Positions 10,485-17,197 of a stretch of DNA of 64,000 bases are shown here, one piece after another. The notes beneath the pieces were generated by a model. It was given only the letters and a program-made list of their open reading frames with translations. It did no database searches and was not told the origin of the DNA. A program made the translations under genes and the position numbers. Location of the stretch: positions 1 to 64,000 of the forward strand of contig CASWVG010000003.1 of assembly GCA_949472775.1 (NCBI GenBank), written 5' to 3'. This DNA comes from an uncultured Lachnospiraceae bacterium. GTDB lineage: Bacteria > Bacillota > Clostridia > Lachnospirales > Lachnospiraceae. Every line of letters begins with the position of its first letter. Position 1 is the stretch's first letter.

Positions 10485-10985
10485 ATGGAAAAAGGCAGGA
10501 TTCAGATATACAGCGGGGAAGGGCACGGAAAGTCCCCGGCGGCGCTGGGGCGTGCGATTCAGTCGGCCTGTGAGGGTGAATATGTCGTCATCGTACAGTT
10601 CCTGAAAGGGCGGGGGCTGGCGGAGTCGGAGTTTGTGAAACGTCTCGAGCCGGAGATCAAAATTTTCCGTTTTGAGAAGTCGGAGGAAGATTTTTCGCAG
10701 CTTTCCGATGAACATAAGGCGGAGGAGAGCAGTAATATCAGAAACGGCTTGAATTTTGCCAAAAAAATCCTTAACACGGGGGAATGCTCCCTGCTGATTC
10801 TGGATGAAGTGCTGGGGCTGATCGACAACGGTATTATCACGGTGGAAGAGTTGAAAAATTTACTTTCTGGCAAGCCGGAGGAGATGGAGATCATTTTGAC
10901 GGGCATCACCTTAAACGACAGGGTGTGCGCGCTGGCGGATCAGGTGACGAAGGTGGAAACCATGCATTTTAAGATATGGGATTGA
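10485..10985 (+). CDS. CobO/BtuR-like P-loop ATPase (corrinoid adenosyltransferase family)
   Basis: This 166-residue single-domain protein resembles ATP:cob(I)alamin adenosyltransferases of the CobO/BtuR type. The P-loop is GEGHGKSPAALG at 11-22, the Walker B-like block is CSLLILDEVLGLID, and LTGITLNDRVCALADQVTKV resembles the C-terminal RN-P/VTE region. Family members usually have GKGKTTAA; here Lys is followed by Ser-Pro. The ATG at 10485 follows acgggg. No cobalamin synthesis or cobalamin riboswitch is nearby, so the substrate is uncertain. Its stop codon overlaps the -35 of the dapA promoter. Confidence 0.7.
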   Translation: MEKGRIQIYSGEGHGKSPAALGRAIQSACEGEYVVIVQFLKGRGLAESEFVKRLEPEIKIFRFEKSEEDFSQLSDEHKAEESSNIRNGLNFAKKILNTGECSLLILDEVLGLIDNGIITVEELKNLLSGKPEEMEIILTGITLNDRVCALADQVTKVETMHFKIWD

Positions 10986-11010
10986 CACGGATGCGCCCGG
11001 GTGCTATGAT
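10982..11010 (+). promoter_or_regulatory. Strong sigma-A promoter of the lysine riboswitch-dapA unit
   Basis: TTGACA (10982-10987), 17-base spacer, TATGAT (11005-11010). It overlaps the end of the preceding gene, and no other good promoter was seen before the riboswitch. Confidence 0.8.
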
Positions 11011-11092
11011 GAACCATAGTAAGCAACATAACATTTTCTGTAAGGCTGACAGCGAAATTTCTGATGTTGTTGACTATAACATTATAAAGTTT

Positions 11093-11254
11093 GATAGAGG
11101 TTGCGTTATCTATCAGTACGGGCATGGATGTGACAGGCACAGGGGAAATGCCCGGAAAGGAGAGGGCGCCGAAAGGGGAGACGACCTGCAAGTTTTTACC
11201 TTGGGCATACAGTTAAGAGCTGTATGACTGTCATCGATAAGATGGGGCGCTATC
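11093..11254 (+). ncRNA. Lysine riboswitch (L box)
   Basis: The element begins GATAGAGGTTGCG and contains the conserved AGAGGGCGCCGAAAGG core block, a TTGGGCATACAG arm with GACTGTCAT, and closes with GGGGCGCTATC. P1 is GATAG (11093-11097) with CTATC (11250-11254). This matches the five-way-junction L-box aptamer, which binds lysine. The terminator hairpin at 11279-11307 follows, and dapA starts 40 bases later, so lysine should stop transcription before dapA. Confidence 0.85.
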
Positions 11255-11278
11255 CAGACCGGAAACGGAAGAATTATG

Positions 11279-11307
11279 AGGCTGGCCCTATGTGGTCGGC
11301 CTTCTTT
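11279..11307 (+). terminator. Riboswitch expression-platform terminator
   Basis: GGCTGGCC (11280-11287) pairs with GGTCGGCC (11294-11301) with two G-U pairs, followed by TTCTTT. It sits between the L box and dapA. Confidence 0.65.
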
Positions 11308-11346
11308 ATGCGCGCAGAGGCAGGCACAAAAAGAAAGGAGAACAAT

Positions 11347-12231
11347 ATGGCAATTTTTAAGGGAGCGGGCGTGGCGATCGTCACACCATTTCATGAGGAC
11401 GGCAGCATCAATTATGAAAAATTCGCGGAGCTTGTGGAGTTCCAGATCGCAGGCGGAACGGATGCAATCATTGTCTGCGGCACAACGGGAGAGTCGTCCA
11501 CACTGACACATGAGGAGCATCTGGATCTGATCCGTTTCTGTATCGAGACGGTGAAAGGCAGAGTTCCTGTGGTGGCGGGAACCGGATCGAACTGCACGGA
11601 GACAGCGGTTTATCTTTCCACGGAGGCGGAGAAGTACGGTGCGGACGGACTGCTTCTTGTGACGCCCTACTATAACAAGGCGACACAGAATGGTCTGTAT
11701 GCGCATTATAAAAAGATAGCGGACTCCGTGAAGCTGCCCATCATCCTTTATAACGTGCCCAGCCGCACCGGTTGTAACATCCAGCCCCAGACGGCGGCGA
11801 GACTCTGCACGGAAGTGGAGAACATCGTAGGTATCAAGGAGGCGAGCGGCAATATCGGACAGATTGCCAAGCTGATGTCTCTGGCGGGGGATAAGATAGA
11901 TCTGTATTCCGGCAATGACGATCAGATTGTGCCGATCATGTCCCTCGGTGGGATCGGTGTGATTTCCGTATTGTCCAATGTGGCGCCGAAGCAGACCCAT
12001 GAGATCTGTCAGAAGTTCCTCGACGGGGATGTGGCGGGCAGCAGGAAAGAGCAGCTTCGTGCCATCAACCTCTGTGACGCGCTTTTTTGCGAGGTGAATC
12101 CGATCCCCGTAAAAGCAGCGCTGAACCTGATGGGCAAGGAAGTGGGCAGCTTGCGTATGCCCCTGTCCGACATGGAGCCGCAGAATGTGGAGCGGCTGAA
12201 AAAGGCGATGCAGGACTACGGGATTGTGTAA
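11347..12231 (+). CDS. dapA: 4-hydroxy-tetrahydrodipicolinate synthase
   Basis: This 294-residue TIM-barrel enzyme condenses pyruvate with aspartate semialdehyde, the first step of the lysine/diaminopimelate branch. The Schiff-base lysine is K164 in VGIKEASGN, the catalytic tyrosine is Y135 in LYNVPSRTG, and GTTGESSTL (45-53) supplies the threonine relay. Length is typical. The ATG at 11347 follows aaaggagaacaat; starts further upstream would run through the riboswitch and are rejected. Expression is controlled by the lysine riboswitch. Diaminopimelate also feeds peptidoglycan and, through dipicolinate, spores. A hairpin terminator follows. Confidence 0.97.
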   Translation: MAIFKGAGVAIVTPFHEDGSINYEKFAELVEFQIAGGTDAIIVCGTTGESSTLTHEEHLDLIRFCIETVKGRVPVVAGTGSNCTETAVYLSTEAEKYGADGLLLVTPYYNKATQNGLYAHYKKIADSVKLPIILYNVPSRTGCNIQPQTAARLCTEVENIVGIKEASGNIGQIAKLMSLAGDKIDLYSGNDDQIVPIMSLGGIGVISVLSNVAPKQTHEICQKFLDGDVAGSRKEQLRAINLCDALFCEVNPIPVKAALNLMGKEVGSLRMPLSDMEPQNVERLKKAMQDYGIV

Positions 12232-12250
12232 GTATGGATGTAGATGATAG

Positions 12251-12282
12251 AAACGTCTGTCGGGAAACCCCGGCAGATGTTT
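12251..12282 (+). terminator. Hairpin terminator after dapA
   Basis: AAACGTCTGTCGGG (12251-12264) pairs with CCCGGCAGATGTTT (12269-12282) with two G-U pairs, followed by TC. Confidence 0.65.
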
Positions 12283-12293
12283 TCACATTTGAA

Positions 12294-12376
12294 ATAATTG
12301 CGAAACGCAGGCGCGTCTGCGTTTAAAGATTCAACGTACACAATGGGACAAAAGTCTGATTGCGTTTCGCAATTAT
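12294..12376 (+). promoter_or_regulatory. Competing stem-loops in the dapA-dapB gap
   Basis: ATAATTGCGAAACGCA (12294-12309) is a perfect 16-base complement of TGCGTTTCGCAATTAT (12361-12376). Its inner part AAACGCAG (12303-12310) can instead pair with CTGCGTTT (12317-12324) across a 6-base loop. The two structures exclude each other, and the second arm ends 26 bases before the dapB start. A regulatory role is inferred. Confidence 0.5.
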
Positions 12377-12402
12377 CATGTAATCAGAAAGGAGACAGCA
12401 AC

Positions 12403-13158
12403 ATGACAAAAGTGATTATGCACGGCTGCAACGGTAAGATGGGACAGACGATTCACTCTCTGATCGCAGCGGATGAGGAGATAGAGATCGTGGCGGGCGT
12501 GGACGCCAGGGACGAGGGGAAAAATCCGTACCCGGTGTTTTCCGCAATCGGGGAATGCACGGTGGAGGCGGACGCGGTGATCGACTTTTCTGTGGCGGCT
12601 GCGGTGGATGCGCTGCTTGACTACTGTGTGGAGAAGAAGGTGCCCTGTGTGTTGTGCACCACCGGGCTTTCCGAAGCGCAGCTTGCAAAGGTGCAGGAGG
12701 CGTCGAAACAGGTGGCGGTTTTAAAATCCGCGAATATGTCTCTTGGCATCAATATGCTTCTGAAGCTTTTAAAGGAAGCGGCAAAGACGCTGTCCCCTGC
12801 AGGCTTTGACATTGAGATCGTGGAAAAGCATCATAACCAGAAGCTGGACGCGCCAAGCGGCACGGCGCTCGCGCTGGCGGACTCCATCAATGAGGAGATG
12901 GAAAACAGCTATACATACGTCTACGACAGAAGTCAGGTCAGACAGAAGAGAGAAGCGAAGGAGATCGGCATCAGCGCGGTCAGAGGCGGCACGATTGTGG
13001 GCGACCACGACGTGATCTTTGCGGGGGCTGACGAGGTGGTCACCTTTTCTCACAGAGCCTACTCAAAGGCGGTTTTCGGCAAGGGAGCCATTCAGGCGGC
13101 AAAATTTCTTGCAGGCAAATCCGCGGGATTATATGATATGGCCGATGTGATTGGATAA
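12403..13158 (+). CDS. dapB: 4-hydroxy-tetrahydrodipicolinate reductase
   Basis: This 251-residue enzyme reduces the DapA product with NAD(P)H, the second step of the lysine/diaminopimelate branch. The Rossmann loop is GCNGKMG (8-14). The signature EKHHNQKLDAPSGTA (141-155) contains the general acid histidine and Lys147 for substrate binding. The ATG at 12403 follows agaaaggaga; upstream in-frame starts would translate the inverted repeat. It is separated from dapA by a terminator and a structured 120-base region, so it is probably controlled differently. fbp follows 24 bases downstream. Confidence 0.97.
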   Translation: MTKVIMHGCNGKMGQTIHSLIAADEEIEIVAGVDARDEGKNPYPVFSAIGECTVEADAVIDFSVAAAVDALLDYCVEKKVPCVLCTTGLSEAQLAKVQEASKQVAVLKSANMSLGINMLLKLLKEAAKTLSPAGFDIEIVEKHHNQKLDAPSGTALALADSINEEMENSYTYVYDRSQVRQKREAKEIGISAVRGGTIVGDHDVIFAGADEVVTFSHRAYSKAVFGKGAIQAAKFLAGKSAGLYDMADVIG

Positions 13159-13182
13159 ACCCTGACATTATAGGAGAGTTTT

Positions 13183-15141
13183 ATGGACAATTTGGAATTA
13201 AAGTACCTGAAGAGCCTGGCAAAGCAGTATCCGACTATTGCGGCGGCTTCCACGGAGATTATCAACTTACAGGCGATTCTGAACCTGCCTAAGGGCACGG
13301 AACATTTCATGACCGATATCCACGGGGAATACGAGCAGTTCAATCATATCCTGAAAAACGGTTCCGGCTCTGTGCGCAGGAAAATCGACGAGGAGTTTGG
13401 CAACACCTTGAGCATCAAGGACAAGAAGAGTCTGGCGACGCTGATCTATTATCCGGAAGAAAAACTGGATATTGTCATGCAGGAAGAGGATGAAGCTTCG
13501 ATTGAGGACTGGTATAAGATTACGCTGCACAGACTGGTGCAGATCACCAAGCGGGTTTCTTCCAAATACACCCGCTCCAAGGTAAGAAAGGCGCTGCCAA
13601 AGGATTTTTCCTATATTATCGAGGAGCTGATTACGGAGAAGGCGGAGGTGCAGGATAAGGAGGCATATTACAATGAGATTATCCATACCATTATCCGCAT
13701 CGGCAGGGCGCCAGAATTTATCGTTGCCCTGAGCAATCTGATCCAGAGACTGGTGATCGACCACCTGCATATCGTGGGCGATATTTACGACAGGGGACCG
13801 GGACCGCATATCATTCTGGACACGCTCTGCCAGTATCATTCGGTGGACGTGCAGTGGGGGAACCACGATATTGTATGGATGGGGGCGGCGAGCGGCCATC
13901 TTGCCTGTATTGCAAACGTGATCCGCATGGCGGCAAGGTACGGCAATCTGGACACCTTGGAGGAGGGCTACGGCATCAATCTGATTCCCCTTGCCACCTT
14001 TGCGCTGGACGTGTATAAGGACGCAGACTGCGAGGCGTTCGCCATCAAGTACAATACGGATTATGACACGAAGGACTTAAGCCTTGATATGAAAATGCAC
14101 AAGGCGATTGCCGTGCTGCAGTTCAAGCTGGAAGGGCAGTTGATTATGAGACGCCCTGAATTTGCCATGCAGGACAGGCTGCTCCTTCAGCACATTGATT
14201 ATGAGAATAAGGCACTCGTGCTTGACGGGGTATCCTATGCCCTGAAGGACGTGGATTTCCCTACCATAAACAGAAATCGTCCCTATGAGCTCACAGCGGA
14301 GGAAGAGCAGGTGATGGAGCGGCTCAGGCAGGCTTTTGTGAAATGTGAAAAGCTGCAGAAGCATGTGCGTTTCCTGTTTTCCAAAGGCGGTCTGTATAAA
14401 GTGTATAATTCCAATCTGCTCTACCACGGCTGTGTGCCCATGGATGAGGAGGGAAACTTTAACAGGGTCAACGTTTATGGGGAGGAGTACAGCGGCAAGG
14501 CGCTTTACGACGTGCTGGAACATTATGCAAGAAAAGGCTACTATTCCCATGACCTTAAGGAGAAACTGAAGGGACAGGATATCATATGGTATATCTGGGC
14601 AGGTCCCAATTCTCCGGTGTTCGGCAAAGATAAGATGGCTACCTTTGAGCGGTATCTGGTGGAGGATAAGGAACTTCACAAAGAGACAAAAAACGCCTAT
14701 TACAGGCTTCTTGACAGCGAGATGGTGGTAAACCGGATCCTGCAGGAGTTCGGTCTGGACGAGTCATGTTCCCATATCGTGAACGGCCATGTGCCTGTGG
14801 AGCGGAAAAAAGGGGAGACACCGATTCGGTGTGGCGGGAAGCTTCTGGTTATCGACGGCGGTTTTTCCAAGGCTTATCAGGATAAGACCGGCATAGCCGG
14901 ATATACGTTGGTCGTCAATTCCCACGGTATGCGGCTTGTAGCGCACGAACCTTTTGAATCCACGGAGTCGGCGATTCTCCATGAGTCGGATATCTTTTCG
15001 GACTCCTTCATTCTGGAGACCACCGCCCTGCGCCAGAAAATTTCAGATACGGAGATCGGCGCGGAGCTCAGGGAGACCATTCACCAGCTGGAGGAACTCC
15101 TGCAGGCTTACCGGGACGGCATACTGATAGAAAAAAGTTAA
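13183..15141 (+). CDS. fbp: Fructose-1,6-bisphosphatase class 3
   Basis: This 652-residue gluconeogenic phosphatase is of the Firmicutes-specific class 3. It has calcineurin-like metal-binding motifs: MTDIHGEYEQF (Asp45/His47), GDIYDRGPGPH, WGNHDIVWMGA and a late NGHVPVERKKGE. The enzyme converts fructose 1,6-bisphosphate to fructose 6-phosphate. The start follows taggagagtttt. The 24-base spacing suggests co-transcription with dapB. A strong terminator overlaps its stop codon. Confidence 0.97.
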   Translation: MDNLELKYLKSLAKQYPTIAAASTEIINLQAILNLPKGTEHFMTDIHGEYEQFNHILKNGSGSVRRKIDEEFGNTLSIKDKKSLATLIYYPEEKLDIVMQEEDEASIEDWYKITLHRLVQITKRVSSKYTRSKVRKALPKDFSYIIEELITEKAEVQDKEAYYNEIIHTIIRIGRAPEFIVALSNLIQRLVIDHLHIVGDIYDRGPGPHIILDTLCQYHSVDVQWGNHDIVWMGAASGHLACIANVIRMAARYGNLDTLEEGYGINLIPLATFALDVYKDADCEAFAIKYNTDYDTKDLSLDMKMHKAIAVLQFKLEGQLIMRRPEFAMQDRLLLQHIDYENKALVLDGVSYALKDVDFPTINRNRPYELTAEEEQVMERLRQAFVKCEKLQKHVRFLFSKGGLYKVYNSNLLYHGCVPMDEEGNFNRVNVYGEEYSGKALYDVLEHYARKGYYSHDLKEKLKGQDIIWYIWAGPNSPVFGKDKMATFERYLVEDKELHKETKNAYYRLLDSEMVVNRILQEFGLDESCSHIVNGHVPVERKKGETPIRCGGKLLVIDGGFSKAYQDKTGIAGYTLVVNSHGMRLVAHEPFESTESAILHESDIFSDSFILETTALRQKISDTEIGAELRETIHQLEELLQAYRDGILIEKS

Positions 15142-15178
15142 AAATCAAGCAGGGGAATAGCCCCTGCTTGATTTTTTT
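15141..15178. terminator. Strong bidirectional terminator between fbp and the lipoprotein gene
   Basis: AAATCAAGCAGGGG pairs with CCCCTGCTTGATTT around a 5-base loop, with T and A runs on either side. Confidence 0.9.
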
Positions 15179-15671
15179 AGCGCACCTTGGAGGAAGCGCC
15201 TGTGTTGCCGTTGCCGGTCACGTCGTCAACCATGTTTTCTACGCCTGTTGCCGCATCGTCAATGATGTCGGATGCCGCATTACCGGCGTCGCCGATGGCA
15301 TTGCCTACATCATCGGCGATGGAGCCGTTGTCTGTACCGTTTGTACCTAAAGTAGCGTCGTTTACATTGTCGTTATCGTTCATGATGCCGTCTGTGTCAG
15401 TGTCGCCTAAACCTGTGTTGTCTGTGCCGGTTCCGTTCATACCAGTACCTGTACCGTTGTCAGTTGTGCCGGTTGTGCCAGTGCCCGTACCATTGTCAGT
15501 TGTGCCGGCAGTGCCCACGCCGGTTCCGTTATCTGTGCCTGTACCGGTTTCGTTCTGTGTGCCTGTGCCGTTGCCCGTGTCTCCGGCTGCGTCTCTGTTA
15601 CCGCAGGCGGTCAGAGCTGCCATGCTCAGAACCATGAGAGAGACAAAAAGTAAAGTTTTTATTCTTTTCAT
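15177..15671 (-). CDS. Low-complexity lipoprotein
   Basis: This 164-residue protein has a lipoprotein signal peptide: MKRIKTLLF, a hydrophobic core, and the lipobox LTAC (Cys23). The mature part is dominated by Gly/Thr/Asn/Asp repeats (GTDNGTG, GTTDNGTGTG) encoded by an imperfect 36-base repeat around 15456-15527. A C-terminal helical-looking segment with alternating IADDVGNAIGDAGN follows. The start follows aaaggagtgaaatc. Function unknown. Such flexible mature regions suit surface-tethered spacer or matrix proteins. Confidence 0.8.
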   Translation of the reverse strand: MKRIKTLLFVSLMVLSMAALTACGNRDAAGDTGNGTGTQNETGTGTDNGTGVGTAGTTDNGTGTGTTGTTDNGTGTGMNGTGTDNTGLGDTDTDGIMNDNDNVNDATLGTNGTDNGSIADDVGNAIGDAGNAASDIIDDAATGVENMVDDVTGNGNTGASSKVR

Positions 15672-15781
15672 GATTTCACTCCTTTGCTCAATTGTTGAAT
15701 CTTATATACTATAAACAGAATGTTTGATAAACTTCCTGTTCTTATGTTATTATGTCAGATAGAAATGAAAATATGCATCCG

Positions 15782-15914
15782 GCGCAGAACCAGGCAAATT
15801 GCTATAAAAATATGCGAGGAACGCTTGCGTTCAAGCGCATGATTTTATGGCAATTTATTTGGCGAGAGCCAGACAACGAGGAAATACGGCGTGTTTCCGA
15901 GTCTGGTTCTGCGC
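15782..15914. repeat. Large imperfect palindrome (family A, copy 2)
   Basis: GCGCAGAACCAG (15782-15793) is a perfect inverted match to CTGGTTCTGCGC (15903-15914). Inside, AATTGCTATAAAA faces TTTTATGGCAATT, and GAACG-cttg-CGTTC forms the tip. A side hairpin CCAGAC...GGAAA...TTTCC...GTCTGG shares its last bases with the outer stem. It ends 23 bases before the hisA-like gene. It may be a mobile relic or a structured leader RNA. Confidence 0.6.
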
Positions 15915-15937
15915 AGAAAAAAAGAAAAGGAAAAATT

Positions 15938-16717
15938 ATGAAATTTCGACCTTGTATTGATATTCATAACGGCAGCGTCAAGCAGATCGTAGGGGGAAGC
16001 CTTAAAGATGCGGGGGACAAAGCGCAGGAAAATTTCGTATCGGAGCAGGACGCCGCTTTCTATGCCAGGCTTTACCGGGAACGGGGTATAGGCGGGGGAC
16101 ATATCATTCTTTTAAATGCAGCGTCTTCGCCCTACTATGAGGAGACGAAAATGCAGGCGGTATCGGCGCTCAAAGCGTATCCGGAAGGACTGCAGGCAGG
16201 CGGCGGCATCACGCCGGAGAACGTAGCGTTTTTTCTGGAGGCGGGGGCAAGCCACGTGATCGTTACTTCCTATGTTTTTTCCGGAGGACAGATACAGTAT
16301 GACAGACTCCGTGCTCTGGTAAAGGAAGCCGGGAAGGAACATCTGGTTCTGGATCTGAGTGTGCGCAACCGCGACGGCAGATACTATATTGTGACCGACA
16401 GATGGCAGAATTATACGTCCGTGGAGCTGACGGAGCAGGTTCTCGATGAACTTTCCGCATATTGCGATGAATTTCTTGTTCATGCGGTGGATGTGGAGGG
16501 AAAAAGCGGGGGAATTGAGGAACCTGTTGCAAAAGTTCTGGGAGACTGGGGCAAAATACCAATTACCTATGCGGGCGGCGTACACAGTTTTTCAGATCTC
16601 GATCAATTAAAAAAACTGGGTAGGGGAAGAGTGGATGTGACAATCGGAAGTGCGCTGGATCTCTTCGGCGGACCGATGGCTTTTGCGGATGTGCTTGCCT
16701 ATATGGAGAGGGCGTAA
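15938..16717 (+). CDS. hisA: Eukaryotic-type HisA (ProFAR isomerase, yeast HIS6-like)
   Basis: This 259-residue TIM-barrel protein resembles the eukaryotic HIS6 form of phosphoribosylformimino-aminoimidazole carboxamide ribotide isomerase. It starts MKFRPCIDIHNGSVKQIVGG and contains GGHIILLNA, LQAGGGITPENV, FLVHAVDVEGKSGGIEE and ITYAGGVHSFSDL. The reaction opens the ribose of ProFAR in histidine synthesis. The ATG at 15938 is preceded by aaagaaaagg; longer in-frame starts would translate the palindrome. No other his genes are in the window, so it is an isolated copy. The assignment to the HIS6-type branch is from recognisable motifs. Confidence 0.85.
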   Translation: MKFRPCIDIHNGSVKQIVGGSLKDAGDKAQENFVSEQDAAFYARLYRERGIGGGHIILLNAASSPYYEETKMQAVSALKAYPEGLQAGGGITPENVAFFLEAGASHVIVTSYVFSGGQIQYDRLRALVKEAGKEHLVLDLSVRNRDGRYYIVTDRWQNYTSVELTEQVLDELSAYCDEFLVHAVDVEGKSGGIEEPVAKVLGDWGKIPITYAGGVHSFSDLDQLKKLGRGRVDVTIGSALDLFGGPMAFADVLAYMERA

Positions 16718-16732
16718 AAAGGATAAGAAAAA

Positions 16733-16757
16733 AACCTGTCGCGCAGACAGGTTTTTC
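16733..16757 (+). terminator. Terminator after hisA
   Basis: AACCTGTC (16733-16740) pairs with GACAGGTT (16746-16753), followed by TTT. Confidence 0.85.
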
Positions 16758-16865
16758 TTCTTCTCTAATCCGTTACAACAATAGCTGATTCTAAATAACA
16801 AAGTCTTACTGGATTTTCAGAACAATATATTTAAGAACAGGCACATCGTGATACTGATTATCGAT

Positions 16866-16891
16866 GTTATAGGAGCGTCAGCTCTTATAAC
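16866..16891 (-). terminator. Hairpin at the end of the cold shock gene
   Basis: GTTATAgGAGC (16866-16876) pairs with GCTCtTATAAC (16881-16891) and includes the stop codon. There is no clear U-run, so it may be a stabilising 3' hairpin instead. Confidence 0.4.
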
Positions 16892-17085
16892 TTTGTTACG
16901 TTTACGGCCTGAGGGCCTTTCTCGCCGTTTACTACTTCATACTCAACCTCAGCGCCCTCTTCGAGAGATTTGAAGCCTTCCATGTTGAGTCCGGAGTAGT
17001 GAACGAATACATCGTTACCCTGCTCGTCGGAGATGAAGCCGTAGCCCTTCTGGTTGTTAAACCACTTTACTGTACCTTTGTTCAT
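16885..17085 (-). CDS. csp: Cold shock protein (CspA family)
   Basis: This 66-residue single cold-shock domain has both RNA-binding motifs: [12 protein letters not shown] (RNP1) and DVFVHYSGL (RNP2). It is an RNA chaperone that melts secondary structure and aids translation. It begins MNKGTVKWF behind ggaggtatgcacg; a longer in-frame start is rejected. The promoter at 17135-17163 gives a leader of about 45 bases. Monocistronic. Confidence 0.96.
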   Translation of the reverse strand: MNKGTVKWFNNQKGYGFISDEQGNDVFVHYSGLNMEGFKSLEEGAEVEYEVVNGEKGPQAVNVTKL

Positions 17086-17134
17086 CGTGCATACCTCCAA
17101 AAATATAAAAATTACGTTGATTGACAACACCCAT

Positions 17135-17163
17135 AGGATAGCATACCTCTTATAAAATGTAAA
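17135..17163 (-). promoter_or_regulatory. Promoter of the cold shock gene
   Basis: Read on the - strand: TTTACA (17163-17158), 17-base spacer, TATCCT (17140-17135). Confidence 0.65.
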
Positions 17164-17197
17164 GCATTTTTTTCGCTTTTTTTCGTTTATTTGCAAC

